A DNA stretch of 64,000 nt from NCBI RefSeq assembly GCF_901933205.1, contig NC_044590.1, forward strand, positions 9,699,501 to 9,763,500. Reading direction: 5' to 3'. A model generated the notes under the pieces. The model searched no databases and was not told the origin of the DNA. It was given only the letters and a program-made list of their open reading frames with translations. Position numbers and translations under genes: made by a program. The stretch comes from Camarhynchus parvulus (lineage: Eukaryota; Chordata; Aves; Passeriformes; Thraupidae). Below are positions 1 through 11,735 of this stretch, piece by piece. How positions within the stretch are numbered: the first letter of the stretch is position 1; the number at the start of each line of letters is the position of its first letter.

Positions 1-273
1 GCAGTCAGGGAGGAGGAGGATGAAGAGGCAAGAGATGGGAGAGATCCTTCTCATTTCCATTTTTGCCCAGGGAAGCATGAAACGCTTCTGCTGCTCCCCA
101 GTAGCTGTGCTCAAGGAAAAGCATCGACACACCCAGCAATTATAAGCCTAAAAAGATAATGAGTGGCCAGGCAGCCCTAATGAAAGTATCTGGGGCTGCC
201 ATCCCCGCACTGGCTGTGTCTTGCCTGGAGCACGGAGCGCTCAGCCACGTCCCAGGGGCAGCCAACTGAAAGA
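1..273. other. Unique non-coding sequence, left edge
   Basis: The stretch opens purine-rich (gga-type runs at about 10-45) and then becomes ordinary mixed sequence. I see no gene, repeat family or RNA here. Confidence 0.5.
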
Positions 274-371
274 GTCTCACCTGCTACCTGCAATCAATCC
301 TTGCCTGCAGTGTCAGACCCAAGGAAGGGTCTCACCTGCTACCTGCAATCAATCCTTGCCTGCAGTGTCAG
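274..371. repeat. 43-bp tandem duplication (period 55 bp)
   Basis: Positions 274-316 and 329-371 are identical over 43 bases, beginning gtctcacctgctacc and ending ctgcagtgtcag. A 12-base spacer separates them, so the period is 55 bp. The lack of differences indicates a recent duplication or a very slowly diverging one. Only two copies are present, and an open frame crosses both without resembling any protein. Confidence 0.95.
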
Positions 372-420
372 GCCGAGCTCAGCGCGGGTCACCCGGCGAG
401 GCCGAGCCGCTGCTCCCGGC
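372..420. other. Short CpG-dense patch
   Basis: Eight CpG dinucleotides fall between 374 and 418 (at 374, 383, 385, 394, 397, 403, 408 and 417). The flanking kilobase has very few. The patch is far too short for a classical CpG island, and I see no clear core promoter around it. It could be a methylation-protected regulatory site, a GC-biased conversion hotspot, or chance. Confidence 0.45.
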
Positions 421-1099
421 CTGTCAGGGGGGATCGGTTCAATGCTTCCTGCAAGGGTCACTGGCAAAGGCTGGCAGTAATTTTCAGCTAGGTATGTGGA
501 AGGGGGGTGGATGGAGCCTCAGGCACTGCTGATTCCAATAAATACTTAAGGAATTTAACAACCCGGCGCAGCCCCCTGCGTCAGTGGATGGTGGTGAGGA
601 TGTGCTGGAGCTCACGTTGGCTCTGCCGCTGAAGGTTCCTGCAGCAGGGAGTGGCAGTGCCACGTGGGCAACCCCATACACAAATGCTGTGCCTCATCTA
701 TCAGGTTTCTCCAGGTAATTGGGATCAGCACCCACTGACACCATCAGTGCTGTGGGTGTACAACACTGAGATGACTCATGGCCATGGAAAAAAGAGGCCA
801 GTGGGAATGTTATGGCCAAAACTGTGCCACATCACAATGCAGGCATTACTCAAGCTGGGTCATTTCTTATATATAGCATAGCCATGCAGCATGCCTAGGC
901 CTACAGGGTAAGAAAAGGCTCCTTTGTATTTTTTTCAAACCTGGGAATTAGATGATATTTTTTTGTAGCCTTAAAGGGATAGAGATTTCCATTTTGCAGA
1001 AGGAAGGCACAATAACTACAAGAAGAAAAGGAGATTTTCTGGGCATAGAGCCAAGCCAAGACACAGGTCACCTGGCTCCTATAATCTTCTGTGCCATAG
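421..1099. other. Unique non-coding sequence
   Basis: No gene or known repeat is recognised. Short open frames on both strands overlap one another and show no domain or splice-site pattern. Confidence 0.5.
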
Positions 1100-1245
1100 A
1101 CTCCCCATCTGCCTTCTGGCAAGTCATTTATTCTCCCCTCATCCTTTGTGCTGCAGCTGTAAGCAGGGATAATAACAGATCTCTACATCACCGGGCAAAT
1201 GTGAGGGTAAGCGTGATGGTATCAGCACAACTATTGCATAATGTG
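1100..1245 (+). mobile_element. Ancient MIR-like (CORE-SINE) relic
   Basis: The order of motifs matches the body of MIR-type tRNA-derived SINEs in sense orientation. A ggcaagtcatttattctcc block at about 1119 corresponds to the family's 'gggcaagtcacttaacctc'. A 'ctgtaagcagggataataac' block follows at about 1158, matching 'ctgtaaaatggggataataa', then a degraded gtgagg-type segment. Divergence is high, as expected of an element tens to hundreds of millions of years old. Family assignment is from memory of the consensus, not from a search. Confidence 0.6.
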
Positions 1246-3364
1246 TTGGTGGGCTGGAGGGATTACTGTCCCCAAACACTCCCTGGGAGCTGCCCAGCCC
1301 TCTGAACCATCATCTCTTGGTTATTTGTACTTTGCAAAGATGAAACTGAAACTTCAGGATTATCTGCCACAGGTTTTACATTTACTGAGACATCCTGCAA
1401 GGTGATTGGGTTGCTGCAAGTTCCAATTCTCCACTCAAAGTAAGAGCTCAGCCCTGCAGGAGATGATGGGATTCAGCAAAATGAAATTATGTGTTTCTCC
1501 AGCAGATAAATAAAAGGAAGAGGCTAAACTGAGCTAAGGAACTTTGTGTGCCAGCACCCTCTGCTTCTGGTGAGGTTTCTGCTGCCTCAGATCTGTGAGC
1601 AGAGTGGCCATGGGGAGGCATTTGGAATCCTTTCAGTTCAAATGGGCCAAAGTGGCAGAAATCTCTGATCTCAGTAGCATGAACAAGTGCAATTTAGACT
1701 GAAATGGGCCTGGGAATAAACCAGGAGCAGGTCAGGACTATTGCTGGTGACAACTGCTGGTCTGAGCTGGGACCTTCCAGGAAAAAGGTGGAAGTTTTCC
1801 CAAGAACCTTCACAAAGGTTTCCAGGGTGCTGCCTTTAGACACAGCACCACTTCTGAACAAGCTTTTTCTCTGGAGCAAGCCAAATGGACAACTCACAAA
1901 TCCCACCCCTCTTGCAGGCCAAAGCAAAAAAGGGAGAATAAGGATCTAAGTTGCACCTTGGTGTGTCCTGAAGATGATATGAGCCAGTGTGACACAAAAA
2001 CTGATGAGACCAGAAGCAATGGCAAATTGCAAAGGATTTTTGGCTTGCCTATACTAATTTACTAAATGAAGCTAAACCTATTTAAACAATGCTTAAACCA
2101 TTTTAAGTGTGTTGAGTTGGCACCAAAGTAACTTGATCTGCTTTGCACTGATTTAATTACACCACTGCTATTTATAGAATGTACTGTTGTTTGTTATAGC
2201 CTTCTTTAGCTTCACCTTTCAATTGGGTCCTTAAAGGAAGAGGTTTCCAAAATATTAGTTTTAAATGTAAATTTGAAATGCATTTAATTATGGCTGCCAT
2301 GGGAGTGGGCAGCCAGCATCCCCCCAGGCATCCCACACTATGGAGATTATATCTTTAATGCTACATGGAGAATCTTTTCATCTGCTCTTCACAGCGCTGA
2401 TAGCATCACCTCAAAAATACCCAATCTGAACCCAAAAAGGAAGAAGAAATGAAATTTGCACATGGCTCAGGAGATTCAATAATTCACGATATTTCATTAG
2501 ACAATATCTCCATTAGGAGTCTGACATTTATATTCATGGTTGAGCAGAGGGATAACTTATGAGTTATCTCTTCTGTCTTTGTGAGTGAAGATTAATGTCA
2601 TAAATGCTCAGCAATCGTGTATCACATATATACACACACTTCCACACACTCAACATGCATTATTTTTATCTTCTATGATCCTCAGGAGGGAAAACACTTG
2701 AGACAACAGTTTTGGGGAAAAGCAGTTTCTGAATGTTGTCAGACTGTGGTGAAAAGCAGGGGAATATTGTATCATCAGTTAAGCCACGTAAACAAGAGAC
2801 ATTATTGAGCCAGGGAGAGGGGGCTGTGTTGCACTGTTGCACACTTGCACTATTTAATAAGTTGTGTGCAGTTCAGGGGAGGGTCTGTCCTAAATGGTGA
2901 GCCTATTCTTTAGGCATAATGGGATGAACAGGAGGGAGAGGCAATTCCCTGCCACCTTCCTGCCCTCAGAAGGTCTGACCCAGTAACATTCAAAGTCCAT
3001 TCCTGCATAACAGAGAAGTGTGGCTGGGCTTTCTTACCTAAAGAAAGTGCTTGCAGCTACTGACTGCCTCTGTGCCAAAGGGATGTGTGGCAAAGAACAG
3101 GGAATGCCAATTTTGTGCCATCTGGGGATTTCCTTAAGACAGATTTCTGGCTGCTTCAGAGGGAGCAGCTGAGCTCACACAGAGTTTACACAGTCCAGGA
3201 GTCGCTTCTAGTGAAAATCTATTATGAGCATTGTAGAGGGAAAGTGCATAATAAACACAATTTATCACACAGCTCTCAAATTCACTGCTGAGCTCTCACC
3301 TATGAGCCTACAGATTTATAGACCCTGGGATCCATGGCCAAAAGGTGCCATGTAAGTGCAGATA
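1246..3364. other. Unique non-coding sequence
   Basis: AT content rises between about 2040 and 2290, with several taatta-like and tttaaa-like words. A short tatatacacacacttccacacac run lies near 2623-2650. Nothing here supports a gene, and no family-level repeat is recognised. Confidence 0.45.
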
Positions 3365-3440
3365 GTTATGGTTGTTGGAAAGATGCTCTGGGGTTATCCA
3401 GTCCAGCCACATGCATTCCCGCAAATGCATAATCAGGTTC
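3365..3440 (-). mobile_element. Degraded CR1 LINE 3' fragment
   Basis: The words ttgttggaaagatgctctgg (3372-3391) and ggttatccagtccagccac resemble the antisense 3' end of avian CR1, which reads approximately 'ttggaaaagacctctgggatcatccagtccaacc'. The similarity fades after about 3440. It is a short, diverged CR1 tail on the minus strand with no coding capacity. Confidence 0.6.
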
Positions 3441-5639
3441 AATGATTTGCTACAAAAAATCACTGCCTCATATTGCCTAAGATGACTGATGTCTCTTGAA
3501 TTATCTTCTTGACTGTGCTTTTCATCTTAATTAAATAGGCTGGCTGGACCATGCCAAGAGATAGAACAGGCCAGATTTTTATTATTATGGCTAGGAACAT
3601 CTATTCCAACACAAATAGGTCCAGTGTAACCCTCTCCTATAACCAAAACCCAGCTGGCTACAGGATCTGACCGTATATTCACTGATCCAAGTGCTCTCAA
3701 CTCTCTTCTCATCTGTTCCCTGTCATCTCCACACCCAGTTTGCATGAGACAGCTAATTTTAGGTAGTTTAAGCAGTTTTTAATTTCATTTGCTGAACTGC
3801 ACAGACATTCCTTTGAAGTATTTGAGATGACAAAGACCAGAAAACATACATAAAAATATTCAGATTAAAGCTCTGTTTTTGCTGCAATTTGTGTGTTATT
3901 TAGGCAAAACAATACAAAAATCCAGAGGTTACTCCAGTAGCTGAGAAAGACCAAGAGTTCAAGTCCAGGCAGTTCATCTTCAGCTAGTAATAGTCTTACT
4001 CCAAAACGTGTTCTGGGTTGGCTTGACTCGGTGCAGTGTGATGCAGAAACCCCCCAGCTGTGCCTATGGGAAGCAGGATGGACATTTTGCTGCAGTGTTT
4101 TGCCCAAGCTCATTATTTCCACTGTAGATCATTGATGCTGCCTCCAACCCCTGTCCCACAGCTGTGCCTGGCAGAGCTGGCAGGGCAGCACTCTCTGGAA
4201 TAGAGCTGTTGCAGCAGGCAGGCAAATCAGGCTCATTTAATGCCCACTTCTCTCCTATACAGAGGTGAGTGTCTTTTAAATAGTTTAAGGGGTGTAAAAT
4301 TAACCTGTAAACTTAAATATGCCTTTTTAAATTAATTATTCTATGGAGTGCACATTTACTCTGCAACCAAACACAGAAACACCTGATTTTACCATCCTGC
4401 TTTAAACACAATGCCCTGTCACTGTTCCCTGTTTTCTCTGGAGACATTTCTAAGCCCATTTGTCCACGCTGGCCTGTGTGAGTGGGAGACACCACTGTGC
4501 AAATCCCTCCTGCAGCAAGGTCCAGAGGCTGTGAGCACTTCTCCTGCGTGAAATTAATTGAGCTCCAGGGGTCAGCAGGTTACGAGTAGGCTCATTATGA
4601 CAAATGATTTCTGTCTGAGTAGGAAGACCTTTGGGGTCAGTTCAGGATTCTGCCTAAATTTTGTAATTATGCCTGCCTCAGGCCTTAAACAAACTAAGTG
4701 TTTCTTAACATGCAGAGGGAGGAAGCCTGGAGATTAGGGAACAAGCAGAAGCAGCCTGGCTTAGTCTAGCAGGACAGATTTTTAGCTGAATCTTGTAAAT
4801 AAAACCCCTGACAAGCTCAAAAGAGCTGGAGACAGGCTTAGAGCCTGACAGGAAAAGATCTGGAGTCTTGAGAAACTATTTATCCCTATGATGATTACAA
4901 GAAGTCCAGCTGAGAAAAGCTGATCATAATTCCTACTCTGCCTGCAATGGACATGCTTCACTTTGCCAAGCCCAGGAAGGATAATGTGCTGCAAAATGTG
5001 AACCTTGATTGTAAGTGGGGCTGTGCTGGTGCCTTCAGGGCTCAGCTTGGGACTCACAGCTCTGATGGACAGAGCAGGGGTGTCCCAGGAAGCCAGGCCA
5101 AGTTCTGCAATGGATTTGGCCCCATGGTGCCAAGATCTGGTGTCTGCTGGGGAGCCTGGCTGCGGCTGCAGCACCCCCAGAGAGGAACAGGACCAGCCCA
5201 GGCTGGGACTCACCCACCCTGATTTCACAGCCTGCAGGTTATTTGAATTTCATTACTGTTATTCCCTATGCAAACATGAAAGAGGAGAGGTGGACACTTC
5301 CAGAACACAGCTCCTCCTGTCCTGAAATAGGTGGGGAAAAGCCAACACTTCTCCAGAGAACGTGCAGAGTTCCTGGAGCTTGTAAATGAGGCGAGATGGA
5401 GGCACCCAGGCTGGCACACCCCAAATTCTGGAGAGACAGAGCCCAAGGTTTCCAACCTTAGGCAACCCTGGTGGGATTCCTGGGCATGCTGGAGCAACCC
5501 CAGGAGCATCTCATACAAAACAGCTTCTTCCCAGTTATTTCACATTATGTTCCTCTGCAAAAGCTGCCTGTAGGTTCTTCCTCCAGCCCAACAGGGGATG
5601 TAAATGATTCCCTTGTGCTGCTGGTCAGACAGATACAGT
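3441..5639. other. Unique non-coding sequence
   Basis: No supported gene. The longest open frame (about 148 codons, minus strand, 4782-5228) has a composition typical of random translation, overlaps four other frames and has no domain. Around 4550-4700 the sequence holds taatta-like and ctcattatgac words and could be a weak conserved element, but I cannot support more than that. Confidence 0.45.
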
Positions 5640-6620
5640 TAGATAGAGAAAAATACTGAAAATCTCCATTAGACTACAATATCTGGTGGCTCATGGCCAC
5701 ATGAAATACTTATTTATTATCTAATTAAATCCTGTACATGTGCATGTAACACATATTACTACACTTGCAGCTACCTTTGCAAGATGTTTCATGAAGTGCA
5801 CAGCAAATAGCTAATCTTGTTTGAAAACATTTACTTTGAAACTATGACTGGCTTTGAAAGCTGAGTTCAGATTTTAGGATTTAAATCTGAATTTCTAGGA
5901 CATTTGTCCCTCCCACTCTTTCTCATGACTGTAGATCTAAATTAGATATTTGTATAATTTGAAATTTGGGATGAAAAATCAATAGACATTAAGATATTCC
6001 ATTCAATATTTGTTTGAAACTCAGACCAGACATTTAACCCAAATCAGACTCCTTATTATGATTTGCTGCAATTCATTAATTAGTCTTTTCTTATAGTACA
6101 TTTTCTTCTAATCCTGAAAAACCATAGGAGCATAGGATTTATTGAATCTATTTTAATTATTCATGTAAATTAAAGAGACAGAATAAAAATTACATATTCA
6201 GAGAAAATGATCTGTCTTTCTTATAACAGTCTACTTATAAAAGCAGAGTGTTTTTTTATTTCATCATTTTTCACCGGTCTTTTATTATGTTTTATTGCAC
6301 TTTGATCACCATGAACTCTTAAAATAATCTACAGACAAACAGATTTATGGCTGTTTTCAAATAAACCAGTAATTCTGAATGTGCATGTCTATCTGAATTT
6401 TTTTGTAATGATTGTATGCTTACACTCTGAAATGAAATAGTAACAAAATATAGGAAGGATTTTTAAATTACATTTTATGCAATTTTTATAAACTTGTGTG
6501 TTAACGATAGAATAAAAGAGAAAATGTTAATTTTGTTTTTAACAATGGAATTGTGAGTATATTTCAGAAAATATCATCCTTAAAAATCTTACATTTGACT
6601 TTTATTAAGCTTAAAATTTG
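5640..6620. other. AT-rich block, possible conserved non-coding DNA
   Basis: Nearly one kilobase is strongly AT-rich, with almost no CpG and many homeodomain-type cores, such as tatctaattaaatcc at 5718 and attcattaattagtc at 6071. It contains no long microsatellite and no repeat consensus I recognise. This fits either neutral AT-rich DNA or a developmental enhancer region. Sequence alone cannot decide. Confidence 0.35.
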
Positions 6621-7139
6621 AGGGTTTATTTTCTATTTTGAGATAATTTTGGATGCATCCTATATTTTAGAATTAGATTTCCAAACTCATTTTGGAATCT
6701 GACAGACAAAAAGCCAACTCTTGTACACAAAAAGCAATGGCAGCTGTTAAATAATACTGGACAGAGTAACCTACAGAAATGCTCTCCAAATATGCCTAGG
6801 AGTTTTTCCTGCAAAAAGATGATCTCATCTGGCTTTGGGTTTCTCAAGGAATGCAGTTGATAATGTGTGATGATGCTATTTATAGCGTGTTCCCCATGCA
6901 GATCCAATGATATCCAAAGGAGGTTGGCCTTTCCTTGTTTGGGATTTCACAAGACAATTCAGAAACCCTGGGTGTGCAAGTCCAAGAGGAGGTGCTCAGG
7001 ACAGGATCCAGCTCACTTTCCTCCAAGACAGACAATGAGGGGTTGTGAAACTCGAGGCACCAGGAGGGAGATGAGCTCGTCCTCCAGCCCAGCCGGGGCT
7101 GGTGCTGCATCTCCTCCTCTGAGCAGAGTCTCCCTGTGG
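6621..7139. other. Unique non-coding sequence
   Basis: A pair of opposing short open frames (about 90-114 codons) overlap here, but neither shows conserved residues or domains. No repeat is recognised. Confidence 0.4.
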
Positions 7140-7275
7140 TCTTTGGCAATTACCTGTGCCCAGATTTCCAGGAGTGGCAACATGCAATTGCACGTTTATT
7201 TGCCCATGTAATTACTGTAATTGTGACCACAGTTGTGGTAATGGTACAGGCAAACAATCAATTACACATCCAGAC
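7140..7275. promoter_or_regulatory. Candidate cis-element with RUNX-type palindrome
   Basis: The core at 7226-7239 is accacagttgtggt, two inverted copies of the RUNX core TGTGGT/ACCACA separated by two bases. It is surrounded by attactgtaatt (7211-7222), catgcaattgcacg (7181-7194) and caatcaattacac (7255-7267), which resemble homeodomain and POU sites. Site density and unusual symmetry suggest an enhancer, but binding and conservation are untested. Confidence 0.35.
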
Positions 7276-8283
7276 TGGGAGATGGCACTTCCTCCACGGA
7301 GCTCCAAACAGCATCTCCAGCTACACCTTGCTGGCTGAGCACCCACAGCAAGATCTCCTTAGTCAATGCAGCCCTGAGCAGTACCACTCTGTCGTTCTCT
7401 GGCAGGGAAACAAACTGTACAACCTAATCAGGCATTTCCCTTCAGTCCCCCAAAACGGTGCCTTTTGGAGACAGCGACAGAGATAGCAATTGGCAAAAAC
7501 ATCCAGTTTGTGATGTGCCAACACTTGGAGCAAGAAAACAAACAAAAATTACCAATGAAGCTGTAAAGGCAGGAAAATCCATTAAGAACCCTAGGGAGAC
7601 ATTGCTTCCCTGATTACATACAATATGCACAATGTACTCTCCGTGTACCCAGGAATGGTAGCGAAGCTCCCTGGAGGATCGTGTCATGCGCTGGCCTGCA
7701 GCCAGATCTGTCACACTCAAAGTGCTCTTCTACTCTGAAAAGTGTCTCAGTAAAAAATAGCATCATTGAATTTTGTGTTTATGGTCTCCTAATGCTCTGG
7801 TATCAGGTATGTTCAGCTTACAGTGAAAACAATGCTGGGACAGAGGTTTGGGTTCTGCGGTAGCTTCCCCTGCTCTGAGTGTGGATGCAGCAATGGAAGC
7901 ATCCCGCAAACCTCCCTCTTTTGGGAAGGGTTTTTGTAGGCCAGATCATATCCTAAGGTTAGGTCCCTGCAGTCCTTAATATTTTTTTCTCCTTCAGTTT
8001 CTTGTTTATCAGAAGGATTTGAAGAAGCCTACATGATGGGACTGCAGCATCCAGTGGTGATGCTGGAGAGATAGAGTGTCTGCCTCAGCCAGGCTGCCTC
8101 AACAGATTGAAGGAGGGATAACAATAGTAAGTATTCCTTTTCAGTCATGAAAATGTGATGGAATAACCTTCCACTGAATTCCACAAGATGATTAAAACAC
8201 CTAATATGATGGCACACTTAGATTCTGTGTATAGGTTATTAGATTAATAATAGCACCCTATTGATCCAGAGCTTTCCCCAAAC
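7276..8283. other. Unique non-coding sequence
   Basis: No gene, microsatellite or recognisable transposon is seen. Short open frames lie on both strands without domains. Confidence 0.4.
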
Positions 8284-8340
8284 CTGAAGTCAATACAGAG
8301 AAGAGCTCTCATTGACTTCCTCCAGCTTTGGATCATTTCT
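8284..8340. repeat. Relic of an ancient amniote interspersed repeat
   Basis: The words agctctcattgacttcc and agctttggatcattt match a widespread ancient amniote repeat whose hallmark is 'ctcccattgacttcaatggg' followed by 'ctttggatcaggcc'. I recall this motif from turtle, crocodile and bird sequence but cannot name the family with certainty. Related relics occur at 18153, 30730 and 49041. Confidence 0.5.
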
Positions 8341-11300
8341 TTTTGTCTGAGCTGAGAAGTTTTCCAGAGGGAGAAAAGAAGTGTGGGAAATACCTTGGAC
8401 CTTGAGGAACGGGGAAGTTGAATCTGATTTGCTCCAATGCACCAGTGATAGGCTTTGAACAGAGCAGGACAGAAGTTTTGTCAGTGTCGATTTTTATTAA
8501 AAAATTACATTTAAATTAAAAAGGGCTTTTTGGAGGAGAAGAGAGAATGAAAGTCAACTATGAAAAACAGGAAAAATAATGTGACATATTTTGGAGCACA
8601 GTGACTTTGCTTTTTCACTTAATTTCATTCAAAGTTATGTTTTGAAATGAATTTTAGGTGAAATAGTAAAAGATAAAAAAATCCCCCCAAAAGTCACAAG
8701 CAAATCAGCTCAAGTGTATCATAACAAAATATTTCAAATAAGCCTGAAGTTTCCCCTGTGAAATGCAATTTTAAAAACTACAGCAGAAGTTACCTACATT
8801 TTTCAGGAAACTATTGAGGTAAATACAGAAAAACCACATTCCTAACATGCTAATTGATGAGCATGCAATTTGCTGTTCATCCTGCACATTGGTTCAAGAA
8901 GCATTTTGTTAACTTTGTAAATGTGATGTTTTAAGATACTGATTGGAATATGAACTTCCATTTACCATGTTTGAAACATCTATACTGAAAAGTGAGTTCT
9001 TGCCTCAAAATGCTGAAAATTACTCTGATAAAAAAGTCAAATAATATTATCAGAATGGAAGGAAGGACAGCCAATAATGGTAGAGAAGAATACAAATAAA
9101 GATCTAGAGGAAGATAAACCAAAACCTTGAAATTATATAATAAGAGCAATAAGCAGTGATGTTACCTCACCCTTGTGCTACAATTAAGGGGCTCTTGGGA
9201 AAAGTGACAAAAGAATAAGCAGAGATTAATTACACAGCCCTAAACCTGGTGGGGTTGGGGGCACCTTTCTGCTCTGTCCTCGGTACAAGGGACAAGGGGC
9301 TTCTGGGCAGTGACAGAAAGGGAGAAGCTACTCCTGGATCCTCATTTCCCCAGAGAAATGCACAAATTGTGGAGAAGTGCAATCCCACCCCTAGGAGCCT
9401 TCCCTTTGGCACCAGCGTCACCTTTAGCAGTCACCTCTGCCTTGTCCCACTGATCATTCTGGCTGCTTGTGGTGTTTTAAAGAGTCAGACAAAGGAAGGG
9501 TCGTTAAAAAATCTCCTGTATTGGCTTTCAGCCACTTGCTATAGGAGAAAAACAAAAGCAGAACTTGATCTTTTGTTGTTGTTTTGGGTTTTTTTCTCCC
9601 CTCCTTTTGTAAAAGGGATTCCTCATCTTTTCTGCTCCTTTATATTCTAACTGCCCCAGCTGGAAACCTTCTAGGCCTTTTTAAAACAGGATTAAAACCA
9701 CAGTTCTCTGCATTAGCACAGCTCAAAAGGATAACCTCAGCTCTTTTCTCTGCCAGCCAGCTTTTTAATCCTGAATCACATGTCACTTCAAATTATGAAT
9801 ATGATTTTCATGTTCCCCTCGGGCCTAAATTTCACCCAAGTAAATCCTCTCATTCAGCAGCTGGAGAAACGTGTCAAAAGCACTGATCTTCAAGCACTGA
9901 GAGTGCTCTGGGAGAGATCAAACTGTCCCAGACTGAACTCTCCCTGTGCCAGGCATCTTTTCCCCTCCTGCTTATTGTTGTTGACACCCTGCATCCCTCC
10001 TTCCTTTTCCCCCAGGTCTGAAAGCCTGGGATGGCAAGAGAGAAAAAAATAAGTCCCCTCTTAATTCAAAATATTTCTGGGATTCATCCTCCCTGCACTT
10101 GTGGGGGCAGAGGAGAACAAAGGCGTGCTCATGAGCTGGTTCTGGGGAATGAGGAATTAAACCGCCCGCTAAAGCGTTGGGTTCTTTCATCTCCTGGCAG
10201 GGCTCTGCTGATAAGATCAGCTGTCAGATGGGAGCTGGCCCTGATTTCCCAGCCAGCCAGGTCGGTGTCACGTTCCATTTGATGAAGGAAGCCCTTCCTC
10301 ACCCAGGATTCTGTGTGCTGCCCAGATCCACCTCTCCCAAATGTCCTGAGAACATGAACTGGCTCAGAACCCCCGCGTAAGAGGAGATGTGTGTTTCCAG
10401 CCCTGGTCTGCAAATCAACAGATCAGAACTGTGTCTGCAAATGACTCAAAGCCTGAGGATCAAGCCCTGAATGAGAAGTCAGGATATCTGAGCACTGAGT
10501 TCTGGAGGGCTTTGACATTAGGTCAAAGGGCTCCTCAAGGAGAGGAGATCTTCCTGCATCAGAGGGGAGAGCCTTGTGTCTTCAATTTCTTTAGGGAGAC
10601 TGGAGAGCTCAAAGGACTCTGCTGGTCTTTCCTTTCCTGCTCTGCCCCAATATTGCTTCTTCCTCTCTGAAAATAACTGTTTTATTGCTTTTGTTATATT
10701 TGGATATTGTTCCCTTCCCAAGATGAATGTGGCCATTGCCTTTTCTCACTGTGGTGGCAGATCAAACCTCCAGACATGGGTCAGGTTCTGCTCTCCTTTC
10801 CCTAAAGGGAGCTGTGAAATGTATGGATATTGTGCTAGTGAGGAGTGGCTAAATGCAAAAATCACCCTTATTCAATCATTTCAGGGCAAGGATCAGAGAC
10901 TTTGGAGCTTGGTTCCAAAGTATCTCTGGAGTAAGAAATAATCACTTTGTTGAAATCTAAACAGCACCAATCCAGACACCTGAGTTCTGCTTTCTCCTGC
11001 AGAACTGAGACAGAATTCTGGTTTGAGGTCACCTCCTCTGAACACACTTTTCCATGGGTCCTCTTGAGTTAGTCAGAAAAGGTGATTTGGTATGGTTTTC
11101 AATCTGCATTTATTCTAGGAATTCTTCCTCATAGAGGAAAGAAGGCAAAGACATCATGGAAAGTGGAGAGTACCCAAACCTCCCTGCAAGCCTCCACCGC
11201 CACACTGAGCGGCTGTAATGGCACAGCCATTTCCCACTTGAAAATCAGTCAGACAAATGTTTTCTTCCAGCAGAAGAGCAAACACAAATGTGGAAAGGGA

Positions 11301-11681
11301 CTTGGAGGGCATGTTTATCACTCTCTTACCTTCCCACGGCGAAGAAGCCGCAGGAGTTATTAGAGAAACCTCACCTTTCAAAACATTCCCATGGCCATGA
11401 ACATGCTGCTGAACCAATCTGTATCCTGGGAGGATTTCTCACTCACTGGGAGAACTACTCTGATCCAGCCATTGCCTGTTGTTTTTTCAATTTTCACAGC
11501 AAACAGAAACATAGTGTTTTGCCAAGAGAGGTGGGCAGGAAAGAGTTTTTCCTATCCACAAGCACTTCTCAGTTTAGAGCTCTTTCCCATCCTAATACCA
11601 GGTGAAAAGTAGAAATCTGAAACTTTTAAAAACTTTTAACCGTTCAGAAAACATCAGTGAAATTGGTCTGAACTTTCCTTT

Positions 11682-11684
<3 letters not shown>
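8341..11684. other. Unique non-coding sequence
   Basis: The sequence is AT-rich to about 9200 and of mixed composition after that. Open frames of up to about 130 codons at 9249-9650 and 10576-10941 overlap frames on the other strand and resemble no family. Thymine-rich words near 9575-9605 are simple low complexity. No transposon is recognised. Confidence 0.45.

Positions 11685-11730
<46 letters not shown>
11685..11730. repeat. (AT)n microsatellite, about 23 units
   Basis: There are 46 bases of uninterrupted alternating A and T, followed by a short acac step. An uninterrupted tract of this length is likely length-polymorphic and can extrude as a cruciform. The tyrosine-isoleucine run in the overlapping open frame is an artefact of this tract. 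Confidence 0.97.

Positions 11731-11735
<5 letters not shown>

Noticed and set aside
274..371. CRISPR-like repeat
   Set aside because: Only two copies with one spacer, in vertebrate DNA. It is a simple tandem duplication.
372..420. CpG island promoter
   Set aside because: Eight CpGs in 45 bases is notable, but the patch is far below the usual 200-base minimum and has no visible core promoter.
4782..5228. 148-codon minus-strand frame overlapped by three plus-strand frames
   Set aside because: Multiple overlapping open frames reflect a local lack of stop words. No recognisable protein family.
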